DNA of 34,017 bases from Selenomonadaceae bacterium (GCA_017476005.1 JAFVEM010000051.1:1-34017), one strand, 5' to 3'; numbered from the stretch's first letter, positions 1-7,154 are shown. Program-made: numbers and translations. Notes: generated by a model not told the origin, from the sequence alone.

Positions 1-124
1 ATGTCGGTAAAGGTGAGGTGTAGGATAGATTTTAGGCCTTGAAAAGGTGTTTGTCACATAATATTTGATGATAAAATAAAAATGTACTTAGTTGATGAAA
101 ATAATCTGAACGAATCGTTGAAAT

Positions 125-619
125 TTAGAGGTTCCCTAAAGAAATAACTCTCGCCTTACTATTTAGCACTCCACCAGTAACATGTGCTTCTACTGGGTTT
201 ATTCCACCATAACCTCTTGCGGTATCGTAAGAACTCGTAAAGTATAAACCGCCGCCATGGGTCTGCCCACCAAAGCCTCCTGTATTAAATTGATTACTGT
301 TTATAAAAGACTCACTTATTTTCTCAGCTGACTCGCCTGTATTTCTATTGTTCGTCACACCGCGGTACAGAACTATCGCATCATCTTTTTGAGCCATAGC
401 ACTTACTTTATTTAATGGCAAAACTTCAGGCTTATCGTTTACACCTGCGGCAAGAATTAGGCGTTGAGTTATATCATCGTGAAACCCATCTGGTAAATCC
501 ATATTTAGCGCGTTATCTACAAGGTTACTTATTTCTTGGTCGCTCATAGCCGACCAATTAATGGGACCACCAGAACCTCCACCCCCGGCGGCTCCTGTTC
601 GTCCTCTACCTGCTCCCAT
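125..619 (-). CDS. Leader-tagged ADP-ribosyltransferase-like effector, apparently C-terminally truncated
   Basis: The 164-residue product starts with the leader MGAGRGRTG followed by a Gly run, shared with the genes at 1382-2098 and 2461-3255. The rest is a clear paralogue of the 2461-3255 protein: a helical stretch (residues 22-65), then Tyr-Arg at 85-86, a GGGLYF motif at 122-127 and a Tyr-Gly at 137-138. This pattern resembles PARP/ART-PolyVal-type NAD-binding folds. The paralogue continues about 100 residues further, to a final beta-strand region (MDRSVVSVS), but this one stops right after the VLNSKARVIS strand. No obvious continuation is visible in the AT-rich bases 1-124. It may therefore be a truncated, inactive copy. 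The ribosome-binding site is a run of nine G (629-637) about 9 nt before the ATG. Function as an injected or secreted effector is inference. Confidence 0.6.
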   Translation of the reverse strand: MGAGRGRTGAAGGGGSGGPINWSAMSDQEISNLVDNALNMDLPDGFHDDITQRLILAAGVNDKPEVLPLNKVSAMAQKDDAIVLYRGVTNNRNTGESAEKISESFINSNQFNTGGFGGQTHGGGLYFTSSYDTARGYGGINPVEAHVTGGVLNSKARVISLGNL

Positions 620-656
620 GTTCTATAGCCCCCCCCCTACACTTTAATTTTAGGCA

Positions 657-690
657 TGAAAAAAGCACCTCGCTTTTCAGCTTGGTGCTT
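657..690 (-). terminator. Rho-independent terminator after the DUF1810 gene
   Basis: On the minus strand a 7-bp stem AAGCACC/GGTGCTT (684-690 with 663-669) with a 14-nt loop is followed by a T-run. It lies between the stop of the DUF1810 gene and the leader-tagged gene at 125-619, separating two cassettes. Its stem repeats the stem of the terminator at 2151-2186. Confidence 0.7.
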
Positions 691-702
691 GTGTGCTTAT
701 GC

Positions 703-1134
703 TTAGTTTTTCTTACGTCTTTGCAAGATTTCAAGGGTTTTAGCATCCGGCTTGCCGTCGAAATACTTGTCTAATACCTTCAGAAACACATCGCTCTTAG
801 CGTCGGCCATGTGAAAGAGGGTCATGCAGGAACGGAGCTTTAAGTCATCAGGAAAACCCATAATGGCCGTTATATCCGTTTCTTTTAGGTCAAGTAACGC
901 CCCACTTATCTCAATGAGATGCTGGCGGAGTGTGTCGTTCGCCAAATACGCTTTGGCCTCGCCTAAATCCGCGATACCGTAATATTTGGCGGTATCACTG
1001 CGACACAGTTCCCGGAGCTGGGGGAAAATATACCAAATCCAATGGGACTGCTTGTGTCCGGCGCGAATTTCAGCCAACGCCTTGAGATAATCGCGCTCCT
1101 GGGCTTTGGTAAAACGGCTCAAATCATACTGCAT
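703..1134 (-). CDS. DUF1810 family protein
   Basis: A 143-residue protein matching the DUF1810 family pattern: an N-terminal DLSRF..AQ segment, the HWIWYIFPQL motif at residues 31-40, and the segment KLRSCMTLF near residue 100. Family length is about 140 residues, so it looks complete. The biochemical function of DUF1810 is not known to me. It begins at ATG after a GAGGTGAG ribosome-binding site and ends just before a terminator. It sits as the third gene of a cassette behind an ART-like effector and a 62-residue ORF. That position makes a role connected to the effector (immunity, reversal, or a separate cargo) possible, but this is context only. Confidence 0.75.
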   Translation of the reverse strand: MQYDLSRFTKAQERDYLKALAEIRAGHKQSHWIWYIFPQLRELCRSDTAKYYGIADLGEAKAYLANDTLRQHLIEISGALLDLKETDITAIMGFPDDLKLRSCMTLFHMADAKSDVFLKVLDKYFDGKPDAKTLEILQRRKKN

Positions 1135-1177
1135 ATTAGCTCACCTCGTAAAGGGTAGCCGGGTTAAATTTGCGGTG

Positions 1178-1366
1178 CTAGTCAACGTAAACCTTATCCC
1201 TGCCAGCGTTCGTATAGTAGTACCATTTGCCGGTGTCTTCGTCGAGCAATCGGATTGACGAGCAACCCTCACCGTAACCGTAGCTTGAGAAAAAACCGGG
1301 TGACAAATCCGGCCCTTCTTCTTTGGGAAAAGGCAGGTCTTCAAAGGACAAATTCTTCTTAGCCAT
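1178..1366 (-). CDS. Small hypothetical protein after an ART-like effector (possible immunity protein)
   Basis: A 62-residue acidic, aromatic-rich protein with no family I recognise. A GGGGG ribosome-binding site lies about 10 nt before its ATG. It follows the ART-like gene at 1382-2098 with only 15 nt between them, the usual position for an immunity or chaperone gene. Its sequence contains a strand-like GKWYYY segment near the C-terminus. The immunity role is inference from order and size; the two neighbouring cassettes use unrelated small proteins in the same position, as expected if each is specific to its partner. Confidence 0.55.
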   Translation of the reverse strand: MAKKNLSFEDLPFPKEEGPDLSPGFFSSYGYGEGCSSIRLLDEDTGKWYYYTNAGRDKVYVD

Positions 1367-1381
1367 GATGTTCTACCCCCT

Positions 1382-2098
1382 TTAGAACATTTCAACGTCA
1401 AGCTCTATCTGTTTATAGTACTGCGCTCCAGAACGCCCTTGTTTACCAGTCCAGCGCACATCTGTTATACGGTAGTTCTGATTCGGTGCAAGCAAAAACT
1501 CGCCGAAATTACCACCGGGGCCTGTCCCCGGTTTAAGTCCTTGTGCCGAAGCAGGAGCTTTGATGTTTATCTTAATCGCTTTATCGGTAAACGGATTACG
1601 CGTTGGTGACTTAGAGAAATTATTGGCCGAAACACTTACAAACGCCGCATCTGTATAAACGTGGCCTACTAATCTCTTTTTCAGCGTAGTAATTTTCATT
1701 CGGTCATAATTGTTAATACCTAAAGTCTGCATAAATCCAACACGGTCATAGCGTGTCATGCTCAAATTTTCGCCAAGGTTGTGCATTCCAGCCATCAGCC
1801 CATTATAGGTTTGTTGCTGACTGGCCGTCAGCGGCTGACCTTGCCTTAAAGCGTGATTTAGCTGTTGCGACGGCGCGTATAAACTCCCTCTAGTAGGATT
1901 TGGGTCTAAGTAGGTTTGAACCGCCGTCTGTGTCGCCGCGCTAAAGTTCTGCTTGGCCTCGTAGCCGTCCTCATCAGCTAACGTGTGAAAAGGACTTGAA
2001 TCCGTGGCCGGAAACGCCGGAGGTGCGCCACCGCCAGAACCTCCGCCGCCTTTGCCGCCACCCCCAGCGGCTCCTGTTCGTCCTCTACCAGCTCCCAT
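1382..2098 (-). CDS. Leader-tagged ADP-ribosyltransferase exoenzyme-like effector
   Basis: I start this gene at the internal ATG (2098) because an AAAGGAGGGGG ribosome-binding site precedes it and the product then begins with the same MGAGRGRTG-AAGGGG leader as its two neighbours (238 residues). The rest fits the R-S-E class of ADP-ribosyltransferases (VIP2/C3-like): Arg in SMTRYDR at 113-119, the STS-like strand FVSVSAN at 153-159, and a candidate catalytic Glu in NFGEFLLAP (E200), followed by the usual final strands to IELDVE. The position two before E200 is Phe, so the canonical ExE pair is incomplete and target class cannot be guessed. Such enzymes move ADP-ribose from NAD+ to proteins or nucleic acids. 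It differs in fold detail from the other two leader proteins, so the leader has been joined to unlike domains. Confidence 0.7.
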   Translation of the reverse strand: MGAGRGRTGAAGGGGKGGGGSGGGAPPAFPATDSSPFHTLADEDGYEAKQNFSAATQTAVQTYLDPNPTRGSLYAPSQQLNHALRQGQPLTASQQQTYNGLMAGMHNLGENLSMTRYDRVGFMQTLGINNYDRMKITTLKKRLVGHVYTDAAFVSVSANNFSKSPTRNPFTDKAIKINIKAPASAQGLKPGTGPGGNFGEFLLAPNQNYRITDVRWTGKQGRSGAQYYKQIELDVEMF

Positions 2099-2150
2099 TA
2101 TACCCCCTCCTTTCACTAAAAAGCAAGTTTTATTTTGATTTTTGGGCATA

Positions 2151-2186
2151 CAAAAAGCACCAAGCTAAATAGCAAGGTGCTTTTTG
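2151..2186. terminator. Bidirectional terminator between two effector cassettes
   Basis: A perfect 11-bp inverted repeat (CAAAAAGCACC at 2151-2161 with GGTGCTTTTTG at 2176-2186) with a 14-nt loop. The T-runs at both ends allow termination in either direction. On the minus strand it follows the 75-residue gene and precedes the ART-like gene at 1382-2098. Confidence 0.8.
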
Positions 2187-2202
2187 TTGGCGAGATTACC
2201 TT

Positions 2203-2430
2203 TTAATTATCCCACCAAACCTCAAAATTCTTTTCTCTTGGCGGTAAACCCTCAGCGGCTTCGCTGTCGTTAATCGGCTTGTAGAATCCGGTGCCTCCTA
2301 GGGACATTAGGAAGTTTGCCTCCCCTCTTATAAAGCCTTCATCAAAGTCTTTTTTCCGCTCCGGAGACATACGACTGGTTAACTTATAGTAATCTTCGTC
2401 TGTTACAATGCCGTCCCATAACTTTGCCAT
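2203..2430 (-). CDS. Small hypothetical protein after an ART-like effector (possible immunity protein)
   Basis: A 75-residue protein I cannot assign to a family. It has a charged helical middle (about residues 10-40) and ends with EVWWDN. An AGGAGG-type ribosome-binding site lies just before the ATG. It follows the leader-tagged gene at 2461-3255 by 30 nt and is closed by a strong terminator, so the two genes form a two-gene cassette. Position and size suggest a partner of that effector, either immunity or chaperone; nothing in the sequence proves it. Confidence 0.55.
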   Translation of the reverse strand: MAKLWDGIVTDEDYYKLTSRMSPERKKDFDEGFIRGEANFLMSLGGTGFYKPINDSEAAEGLPPREKNFEVWWDN

Positions 2431-2460
2431 GCTACCGTACCTCCTGATTCGTATAAAGAT

Positions 2461-3255
2461 TTATCTCAAGCCACGACTTTGCGGATAATAATTTTTATCG
2501 CTTACACTTACCACGCTTCTATCCATAACGGTGTAATAATTTAGGCGCTTACTCAAGTTATTTTGTACCACATTGTACCCCATAGCCATAGCAAGAGATG
2601 TGTAGGCATTATCCCCTAGATTGGACTGTTTGCCGTTGGTTCCTGGAATTGTACGTTTCCCCCGACTAGCTGGCGTCCATCCTCCTCCGATTTTTTTGGT
2701 AAACCCTAAAGACTTCGCAGCATTCGGATGCGCGTCAAGCCAAGTTTCGCCTTTAACCCCCCGAAGGTCACTCATATTCACCACTTTTGCTTTGCTGTTT
2801 AGCACACCTGCCATAGTGTATGAGCCTCGATTGCCATAGCTTTTGGACTCGTTTAGTGTACTGGCAAAATAATGACCGCCGCCATACGCTTGTCCGCCCC
2901 AGCCGCCAATATTATTTGCGTTGCCTTGTTGGAAGTCACCTGCTATTTGTGCTGCAGATTTACTGGTTTTAGCATCATCTTTAAGTGTGCGATAAACGAC
3001 CATCGCGCCTTTTTTTCTAGCTAAAGACCGAACTTGTGCGTCCGGAAGAACGTCTGGTTTATCATTCCAGCCAGCAGCGTTAATTAGTCTCTGAGTGTAA
3101 CTGTCGTATTGGTCATTAGGTAAATTGGCTTGTAATGCGTTATCGTTAAACGATGCCAACTGTGAATCGCTCATAGCCGACAGATTAACGGGGCCTCCTC
3201 CGCCTTTACCGCCGCCACCTCCGGCACCACCCGTTCTGCCTCTACCTGCGCCCAT
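2461..3255 (-). CDS. Leader-tagged ART-PolyVal/PARP-like ADP-ribosyltransferase effector
   Basis: A 264-residue protein with the MGAGRGRTG leader and Gly-rich linker (residues 1-21), a helical region with a TQRLI.AAG..DKP.VLP block (about 54-72), then the candidate ART core: Tyr-Arg at 88-89, GGGHYFAST at 125-133, SYG at 139-141, the strand VLNSKAKVV at 151-159, and a C-terminal MGYNVV...YYTVMDRSVV segment typical of the last strands of PARP-like folds. It is the full-length paralogue of the shortened gene at 125-619. An AAAGGTGG ribosome-binding site sits before the ATG. The leader, lack of a signal peptide and closeness to head genes suggest a phage-delivered protein; that is inference. NAD-dependent transfer has not been shown by any single diagnostic residue here. 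Confidence 0.65.
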   Translation of the reverse strand: MGAGRGRTGGAGGGGGKGGGGPVNLSAMSDSQLASFNDNALQANLPNDQYDSYTQRLINAAGWNDKPDVLPDAQVRSLARKKGAMVVYRTLKDDAKTSKSAAQIAGDFQQGNANNIGGWGGQAYGGGHYFASTLNESKSYGNRGSYTMAGVLNSKAKVVNMSDLRGVKGETWLDAHPNAAKSLGFTKKIGGGWTPASRGKRTIPGTNGKQSNLGDNAYTSLAMAMGYNVVQNNLSKRLNYYTVMDRSVVSVSDKNYYPQSRGLR

Positions 3256-3283
3256 GCTTATCTACCACCTTTAGTTTAGTCTA

Positions 3284-3982
3284 TCAGTGAAAATATATCA
3301 ACTCTTTTTCAGCGATTTTTCGCCGTTGTTTTTCCCAAAAGCTCTCGAAGTAAGTCACCTTGTCAAAATACAATTCAAACTCCACCGGCATATACTCCCC
3401 GTAAACATATAGGTCGCTAGGCTCTATCCGCTTCAGCATCGCAAAAAAGCCGTCAATGAACATCTGCCTATTCATCAACAGCTTTGTGCCTACCGTATTT
3501 ATAATCACCGGGGTGTGCTTTTCGATGCCACTGAAGCAAAAATCCCACGTCGATTTATCCGCCCAACGCACATCTACCAAAACATTAACGCCCATCTCTT
3601 GATAGAACCTCGTACACCACCGGGAACGGTACATATTGAAAAGGTTTATGGCGTAGGGCTGAACGCTATAAACCGAAAAATCCGGGCTGATGATATTGCC
3701 GTAGTTGCGGAACATCGGGATATACTTAAACGGTGTTGTCCAAATCTGCTCGAATTTGTAATCGTCGATGAAAAAATGGACGGCCTTGTTGAGGTCGTCT
3801 TTGTATTGCCCTTTGGCTAGGTGGAAGGGTAGCAGGTCTTTAGCCGTAAAATTAGGCGAGGAGCTAACCACCGGGAAGCCGTATTCGTTGTCGGTCTCAA
3901 AAAGCCAATCGGTATTTAGCTTGTTAATCTCTCCGCTTTTGTTTTTCCATTTCTCCGAGGTTTTGTACACTACGGAATACAC
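3284..3982 (-). CDS. DUF4417 family protein
   Basis: A 232-residue protein with the DUF4417 pattern: a SPDFSVY segment near residue 100, an N.YRSRW block near residue 118, VDVRWADKSTWDF-like residues near 140 and a following TVGT. The family occurs in phages and mobile elements and its activity is unknown to me. The start is a GTG with a GGGAGG ribosome-binding site 7 nt upstream. A terminator at 4015-4044 isolates it from the GGCT gene upstream, so it is the first gene of the cassette that continues into the ART-like gene at 2461-3255. Confidence 0.7.
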   Translation of the reverse strand: MYSVVYKTSEKWKNKSGEINKLNTDWLFETDNEYGFPVVSSSPNFTAKDLLPFHLAKGQYKDDLNKAVHFFIDDYKFEQIWTTPFKYIPMFRNYGNIISPDFSVYSVQPYAINLFNMYRSRWCTRFYQEMGVNVLVDVRWADKSTWDFCFSGIEKHTPVIINTVGTKLLMNRQMFIDGFFAMLKRIEPSDLYVYGEYMPVEFELYFDKVTYFESFWEKQRRKIAEKELIYFH

Positions 3983-4014
3983 ACCGTCGCCTCCCGTCTT
4001 TTATTTTTGGCACG

Positions 4015-4044
4015 AAAAAAGCACCCTGCCTAATGGCAAAGTGC
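4015..4044 (-). terminator. Terminator after the GGCT gene
   Basis: On the minus strand a 10-bp stem (4021-4030 paired with 4035-4044, two G-T pairs) with an ATTA loop is followed by six T. It closes the amidoligase/GGCT unit. The outer stem GCAC/GTGC resembles the terminators at 657-690 and 2151-2186. Confidence 0.75.
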
Positions 4045-4064
4045 CTCTGAATTAAATATTAAGT

Positions 4065-4535
4065 TTAGGCGATGCAACGGCAGGAGCCGTCGCGGCCACA
4101 GGTGCTATACTCGTAAGCCGTGTCTAAAATCTCAAGGTCAAAACCAAATTTTTTATATGCGTCCTCCAAAACCTTGTAGTAATAAACGCTAGGTTCGCCC
4201 AAAACGCGCTCCTCGTGCATGATATAGGCCATGCCCATTTTCGCCCCACCTGCGGCATCCTCGTAGCGCACACGGCGTTTGTAGTAGAACCGGGGAAACC
4301 CCTCGTAGCGGTCGAGATTTGCCTCGTCCGCCACCGAAATCGTCCAAAGGATAACCGGCACCACAAAGCCTTTCTTGCGCTCGATGGTGGCGTAAGCCCC
4401 GGTTTTACTCCCCTTGAACATCAGCCGCCAGTTTTTTAAGTAACCTTTGCCCAAAATCACGGAATCGGGACACCGCAGTTCCATCTGCACCTCGTCCATG
4501 TTGCTACCGTAGGCAATATACACACTGTTTTTCAT
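4065..4535 (-). CDS. Gamma-glutamylcyclotransferase-like (GGCT/AIG2) protein
   Basis: A 156-residue protein starting at the ATG before KNSVYIAYGSNM, chosen because an AAAGGG ribosome-binding site lies upstream and the family begins at the YGSN motif. YIAYGSNM (residues 5-12) is the substrate-loop signature of the cyclotransferase fold. An RYEGFPRFYYKR block and a glutamate in the middle fit the fold. These enzymes cleave gamma-glutamyl or epsilon-amino linkages by releasing a cyclic product. The C-terminus carries an unusual CGRDGSCRC cysteine cluster. It follows the amidoligase gene directly; amidoligase plus GGCT pairs in phages have been noted before (Iyer and Aravind), where one enzyme makes and the other trims amide-linked adducts. 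Substrate is unknown. Confidence 0.8.
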   Translation of the reverse strand: MKNSVYIAYGSNMDEVQMELRCPDSVILGKGYLKNWRLMFKGSKTGAYATIERKKGFVVPVILWTISVADEANLDRYEGFPRFYYKRRVRYEDAAGGAKMGMAYIMHEERVLGEPSVYYYKVLEDAYKKFGFDLEILDTAYEYSTCGRDGSCRCIA

Positions 4536-4582
4536 TTTTACCAGCCCTTTCTGCGACCGAAGGAACAACTCCCCTTACACCA

Positions 4583-4613
4583 CCCTAAGCCCGGCTCATC
4601 GCCGGGTTTGGGG
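4583..4613. other. Long hairpin between amidoligase and GGCT genes
   Basis: A 13-bp stem (4583-4595 with 4601-4613, including two G-T pairs in the + reading) with a 5-nt loop lies in the 92-nt gap between the amidoligase stop and the GGCT start. No T-run follows on the minus strand, so it is not a standard terminator. It may stabilise or process the mRNA. Confidence 0.5.
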
Positions 4614-4627
4614 CTAACAGTCGGCGT

Positions 4628-5602
4628 TTACTGGCCAACGCCGACCATCAGTAGCGAGTTATTCCTTCCGTAGCGGAAAGCGGCATCACCGTCGAGGTTT
4701 TTCGTGAGTACGTTCCTCGCGGTGTTAAATTCCTTGCCGATAAAGCCTAACCGCAGGAGCCAACAACGCATGGCGTATTTAGGATTCTCGCGCTGGGGTT
4801 CCTTGGGGCTGGCGGTCTTAAGTCGCTTAGCCATTTCCGAAAGCGCGAGGCAAAGCTGAATGTAGGATTTTAGCTCGCCGCAGTGGATGCCACCCTTGCT
4901 GTTTCGGGAAGGGTTACGGAATTGGAAGAGCCGGAACTCTATCGTACCTTTCGTGAAAGTAGCGTGGAGGTTAAGGCAATGATAGCGGCTGGGATTGTAG
5001 TGGTGGTCGCGGTTGGTAGGGTGCTGGGTTTCGTACCAAATATCCTTTAGCTTTTCCATGGTCTTGGGCTTTTCTTTATTGAGCCTCGCGAGGAAATTCA
5101 GGTCAACGGTCTTGCAATACCCGCTGACTCTGTTTTGGTCTATCCGCAGAGCCGAGATTAAAATACTTTCGTGGCTGGCCATTATGTTGGCAAGGTTACG
5201 GAGGCTTTGCGGCGTGTGGTCGTCAACCCCGATGTGGATGTGCACGCCGCATCCGTGATTCGGGTCGCTTTTTGCCCCGGCATGGCGCAGTTGCCGCAGG
5301 AGTTCCAGCAGGGTTTCAAGGTCGCTGTAGGTCAAAATCGGCGTTACCAGTTCCGTCTGCTCCGTGTTGCGGCTTGCGTTAATGCTTACGTCACGCTGGA
5401 ATTTCCACTCGCGGCCTTCACCGTCCCACGCGCTCCAAGCGTAGTACCCGTTGGTGCTGGCCGTGTCCTTGTAATTATAGGTTCCGAAATACATGGCCGC
5501 TACCTTGGCGGCATTCTGCCGGGTGATACCATACATCTCTACCTCTACCCCGAAGGTCTGCTCTTTCATGTTCTCGATTTGCAATTCGGTGCTTTTCTTC
5601 AT
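4628..5602 (-). CDS. Amidoligase (COOH-NH2 ligase, Amidoligase_2-like)
   Basis: A 324-residue protein with the amidoligase signature of the glutamine-synthetase/GCS-like fold: FGVEVEMYG at 17-25 (metal-binding glutamates), a W.F..D.SI block at 66-74, ELVTPIL at 84-90 and GCGVHIHIG at 117-125. Members use ATP to join an amine to a carboxylate on a small molecule or protein. After the catalytic part comes a C-terminal extension (about 250-315) that is also found in the 6045-7154 protein. The ATG follows an AAAAGGGG site. Together with the downstream GGCT-like gene it forms a likely modify/trim pair; whether the target is a phage structural protein, a host envelope component or a metabolite is open. 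Confidence 0.85.
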   Translation of the reverse strand: MKKSTELQIENMKEQTFGVEVEMYGITRQNAAKVAAMYFGTYNYKDTASTNGYYAWSAWDGEGREWKFQRDVSINASRNTEQTELVTPILTYSDLETLLELLRQLRHAGAKSDPNHGCGVHIHIGVDDHTPQSLRNLANIMASHESILISALRIDQNRVSGYCKTVDLNFLARLNKEKPKTMEKLKDIWYETQHPTNRDHHYNPSRYHCLNLHATFTKGTIEFRLFQFRNPSRNSKGGIHCGELKSYIQLCLALSEMAKRLKTASPKEPQRENPKYAMRCWLLRLGFIGKEFNTARNVLTKNLDGDAAFRYGRNNSLLMVGVGQ

Positions 5603-5641
5603 TTCAATCTACCCCTTTTTCAAAATGTGAATCCCTAGGCC

Positions 5642-5675
5642 GCGCGGCGTAGCGTTGTTTTCCACAGCGCCGCGC
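5642..5675. other. GC-rich hairpin upstream of the amidoligase gene
   Basis: Perfect 8-bp inverted repeat (GCGCGGCG at 5642-5649 with CGCCGCGC at 5668-5675) in the 195-nt gap 5603-5797. No gene with a ribosome-binding site is seen in this gap. The same gap holds the phased T-tracts listed separately. Confidence 0.5.
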
Positions 5676-5733
5676 CGCGTCCTGTGTTTTGCCCAGTCAC
5701 ATTCATCACTCTGTTGGGGAGAAAAAGCAAGTC

Positions 5734-5781
5734 TTTTTTTGCAGATTTTTACATATTTTTTGCCAGATGTTTAATTTTTTT
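5734..5781. other. Phased T-tracts (possible bent DNA)
   Basis: T-runs at 5734-5740, 5746-5750 and 5756-5761 have centres 10.5-11 nt apart, followed by another at 5775-5781. Such spacing is typical of intrinsically curved DNA. It lies upstream of the amidoligase gene in an otherwise GC-balanced region and may mark a promoter or a join between exchanged cassettes. Confidence 0.35.
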
Positions 5782-5797
5782 CTTGGCGGTGCCAATC

Positions 5798-6061
5798 CTA
5801 GGCCTGCGATTCGTCACCGTCGCCCGTGTCCTCGGCCTCCTCGAACACGAGGCTCCCGTTATCAATATCGGCGTCGGAGAGGCCGCTTTCGCGCAGAAAC
5901 TCTCGCGCCGCCGCCTCGTCGGGGAAAATCAGCAGTTTCCCTTGGTCGTCCAGTATGAAGTTGTCGCCATCAGCGGCGGCACTCTCGGTAGGCCGACCTG
6001 CAACGCCGGGTTTGAAGCTAGGCAAAACCCGGACTATAACGCCATTAGGATAGGTATTCAT
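5798..6061 (-). CDS. Small acidic hypothetical protein
   Basis: An 87-residue protein from the ATG at 6061, about 9 nt after a GGGGG ribosome-binding site; an ATG six bases earlier is too close to the site. The middle (FILDDQGKLLIFPDEAAA) looks like a small beta hairpin plus helix, and the C-terminus is strongly acidic (EEAEDTGDGDES). No family recognised. Its start overlaps the end of the 6045-7154 gene by 17 nt, so it is translated from the same message and lies between two amidoligase-related genes. Confidence 0.6.
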   Translation of the reverse strand: MNTYPNGVIVRVLPSFKPGVAGRPTESAAADGDNFILDDQGKLLIFPDEAAAREFLRESGLSDADIDNGSLVFEEAEDTGDGDESQA

Positions 6062-7154
6062 CTTCATCGTCCCCCTTTTTCTGTCGGTCACGCCACGAGG
6101 GGTTGCCCTTGAGGTGCCGTAGAAGCTCTCTCCGGCTGGTTCTATATTCGTCGCCAATTAGGCCAAGGCGCAATAGGAAACAGCGAAAAGCGTATTTTTC
6201 GTTTTCGTAAAATCTAGCCTTAGAGGTTACTTTTTTCTGTGTTTTGGCCATGTCGCACAGCTTGGTAACGAACACGCGGAAAGCCTCTTGCATATCTTCG
6301 GAGGCATCGTTGTCCAGCCAATCGAAAATCACATTCTCTCGCGTCAGCGTATAGCCTATAAACTCAATTCTAAAGGCGTTCCGAATTAGCGAGCCTTTAC
6401 TCTCCAGCAACCCATCTAAATTATTCAACGCGACACGGGTAAAACCCTCTTTAGGCAGAAATAGGGCTTTACTGCTGACACACAGTTCCTCGTCATCGGT
6501 AACTACCCTTTCTCCGGGGTCGAATATCACTTCTTCACCCCCTTCAGATTCGTCAACTTCACGTTCCCACTCTTCCCGAGTATCCGCCTCCGGCGGCTCT
6601 CCCGGCATTTCGGCTTCTTCCCCGTTTTCCGGCTCCAAGAGGTTTAATTCTTCCGCGCAGTAGCCATAACGTGGGTCGCCGTAGCGCATGATGTAATAAT
6701 ACTCGCCGTTTGCCCGTTCTTTGGCGTATGCTTCCCAATCAAACTCCGGCAGTTCCTCTTCCTCATCGGTATCGTCGAAATCCTCCGCATCTGCCAATTC
6801 GGCCTCAGCTTGCCGCCGCGCTTCCAGTTCCTCCCATGTCGGTGGCACATACTTTCGTACGGGCCGGGGTAGCGTCACATTTTTTCCGAAGTAGAAGTAC
6901 GTCTCCAGCCCTTCAGCAAACCACTTGGCGAGCATCGGGGGTGCGCTGGTTTTAAGAAAGGCTTTGTCCTCGTAGGACAGCAGTTCAACGTCGATACCGT
7001 AACAGATTTTGTAGGTATGCGTCGGCTGGCCGATGCATAAAACGTCGCTGTGATAGCAATCCCGGCTCAAAATTCGCGCCATCCGCCGATGTTCTTCCCT
7101 CGGTACCATATAAAGGTAAGTTTCCCGGTAGTCCGGCTCGTTCTGGGTTTCCAT
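6045..7154 (-). CDS. Large acidic protein sharing the amidoligase C-terminal extension
   Basis: A 369-residue protein starting at the ATG after AAGGAGT (7154). Its last 75 residues match the C-terminal extension of the amidoligase at 4628-5602: compare YAFRCFLLRLGLIGDEYRTSRR here with YAMRCWLLRLGFIGKEF there. A short upstream block (ALNNLDG...GSLIRNAFRIEF) may correspond to the amidoligase strand before that extension. The first 120 residues show no FGVEVE or HIHIG motif, so the ligase active site is absent. The middle (about 115-240) is very acidic and probably disordered. It may be a non-catalytic partner or an amidoligase-derived protein. Function unknown. Confidence 0.6.
   Translation of the reverse strand: METQNEPDYRETYLYMVPREEHRRMARILSRDCYHSDVLCIGQPTHTYKICYGIDVELLSYEDKAFLKTSAPPMLAKWFAEGLETYFYFGKNVTLPRPVRKYVPPTWEELEARRQAEAELADAEDFDDTDEEEELPEFDWEAYAKERANGEYYYIMRYGDPRYGYCAEELNLLEPENGEEAEMPGEPPEADTREEWEREVDESEGGEEVIFDPGERVVTDDEELCVSSKALFLPKEGFTRVALNNLDGLLESKGSLIRNAFRIEFIGYTLTRENVIFDWLDNDASEDMQEAFRVFVTKLCDMAKTQKKVTSKARFYENEKYAFRCFLLRLGLIGDEYRTSRRELLRHLKGNPSWRDRQKKGDDEDEYLS

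Noticed and set aside
43-150. Short plus-strand frame at the left end with protein-like composition
   Set aside because: It has a stop at 40-42, no start with a ribosome-binding site, and overlaps the end of the truncated effector gene.
1141-1401. An 86-codon minus-strand ORF overlapping the 62-residue gene
   Set aside because: It would need a start inside the end of the upstream effector and lacks a ribosome-binding site; the 62-residue frame has a strong site and better composition.
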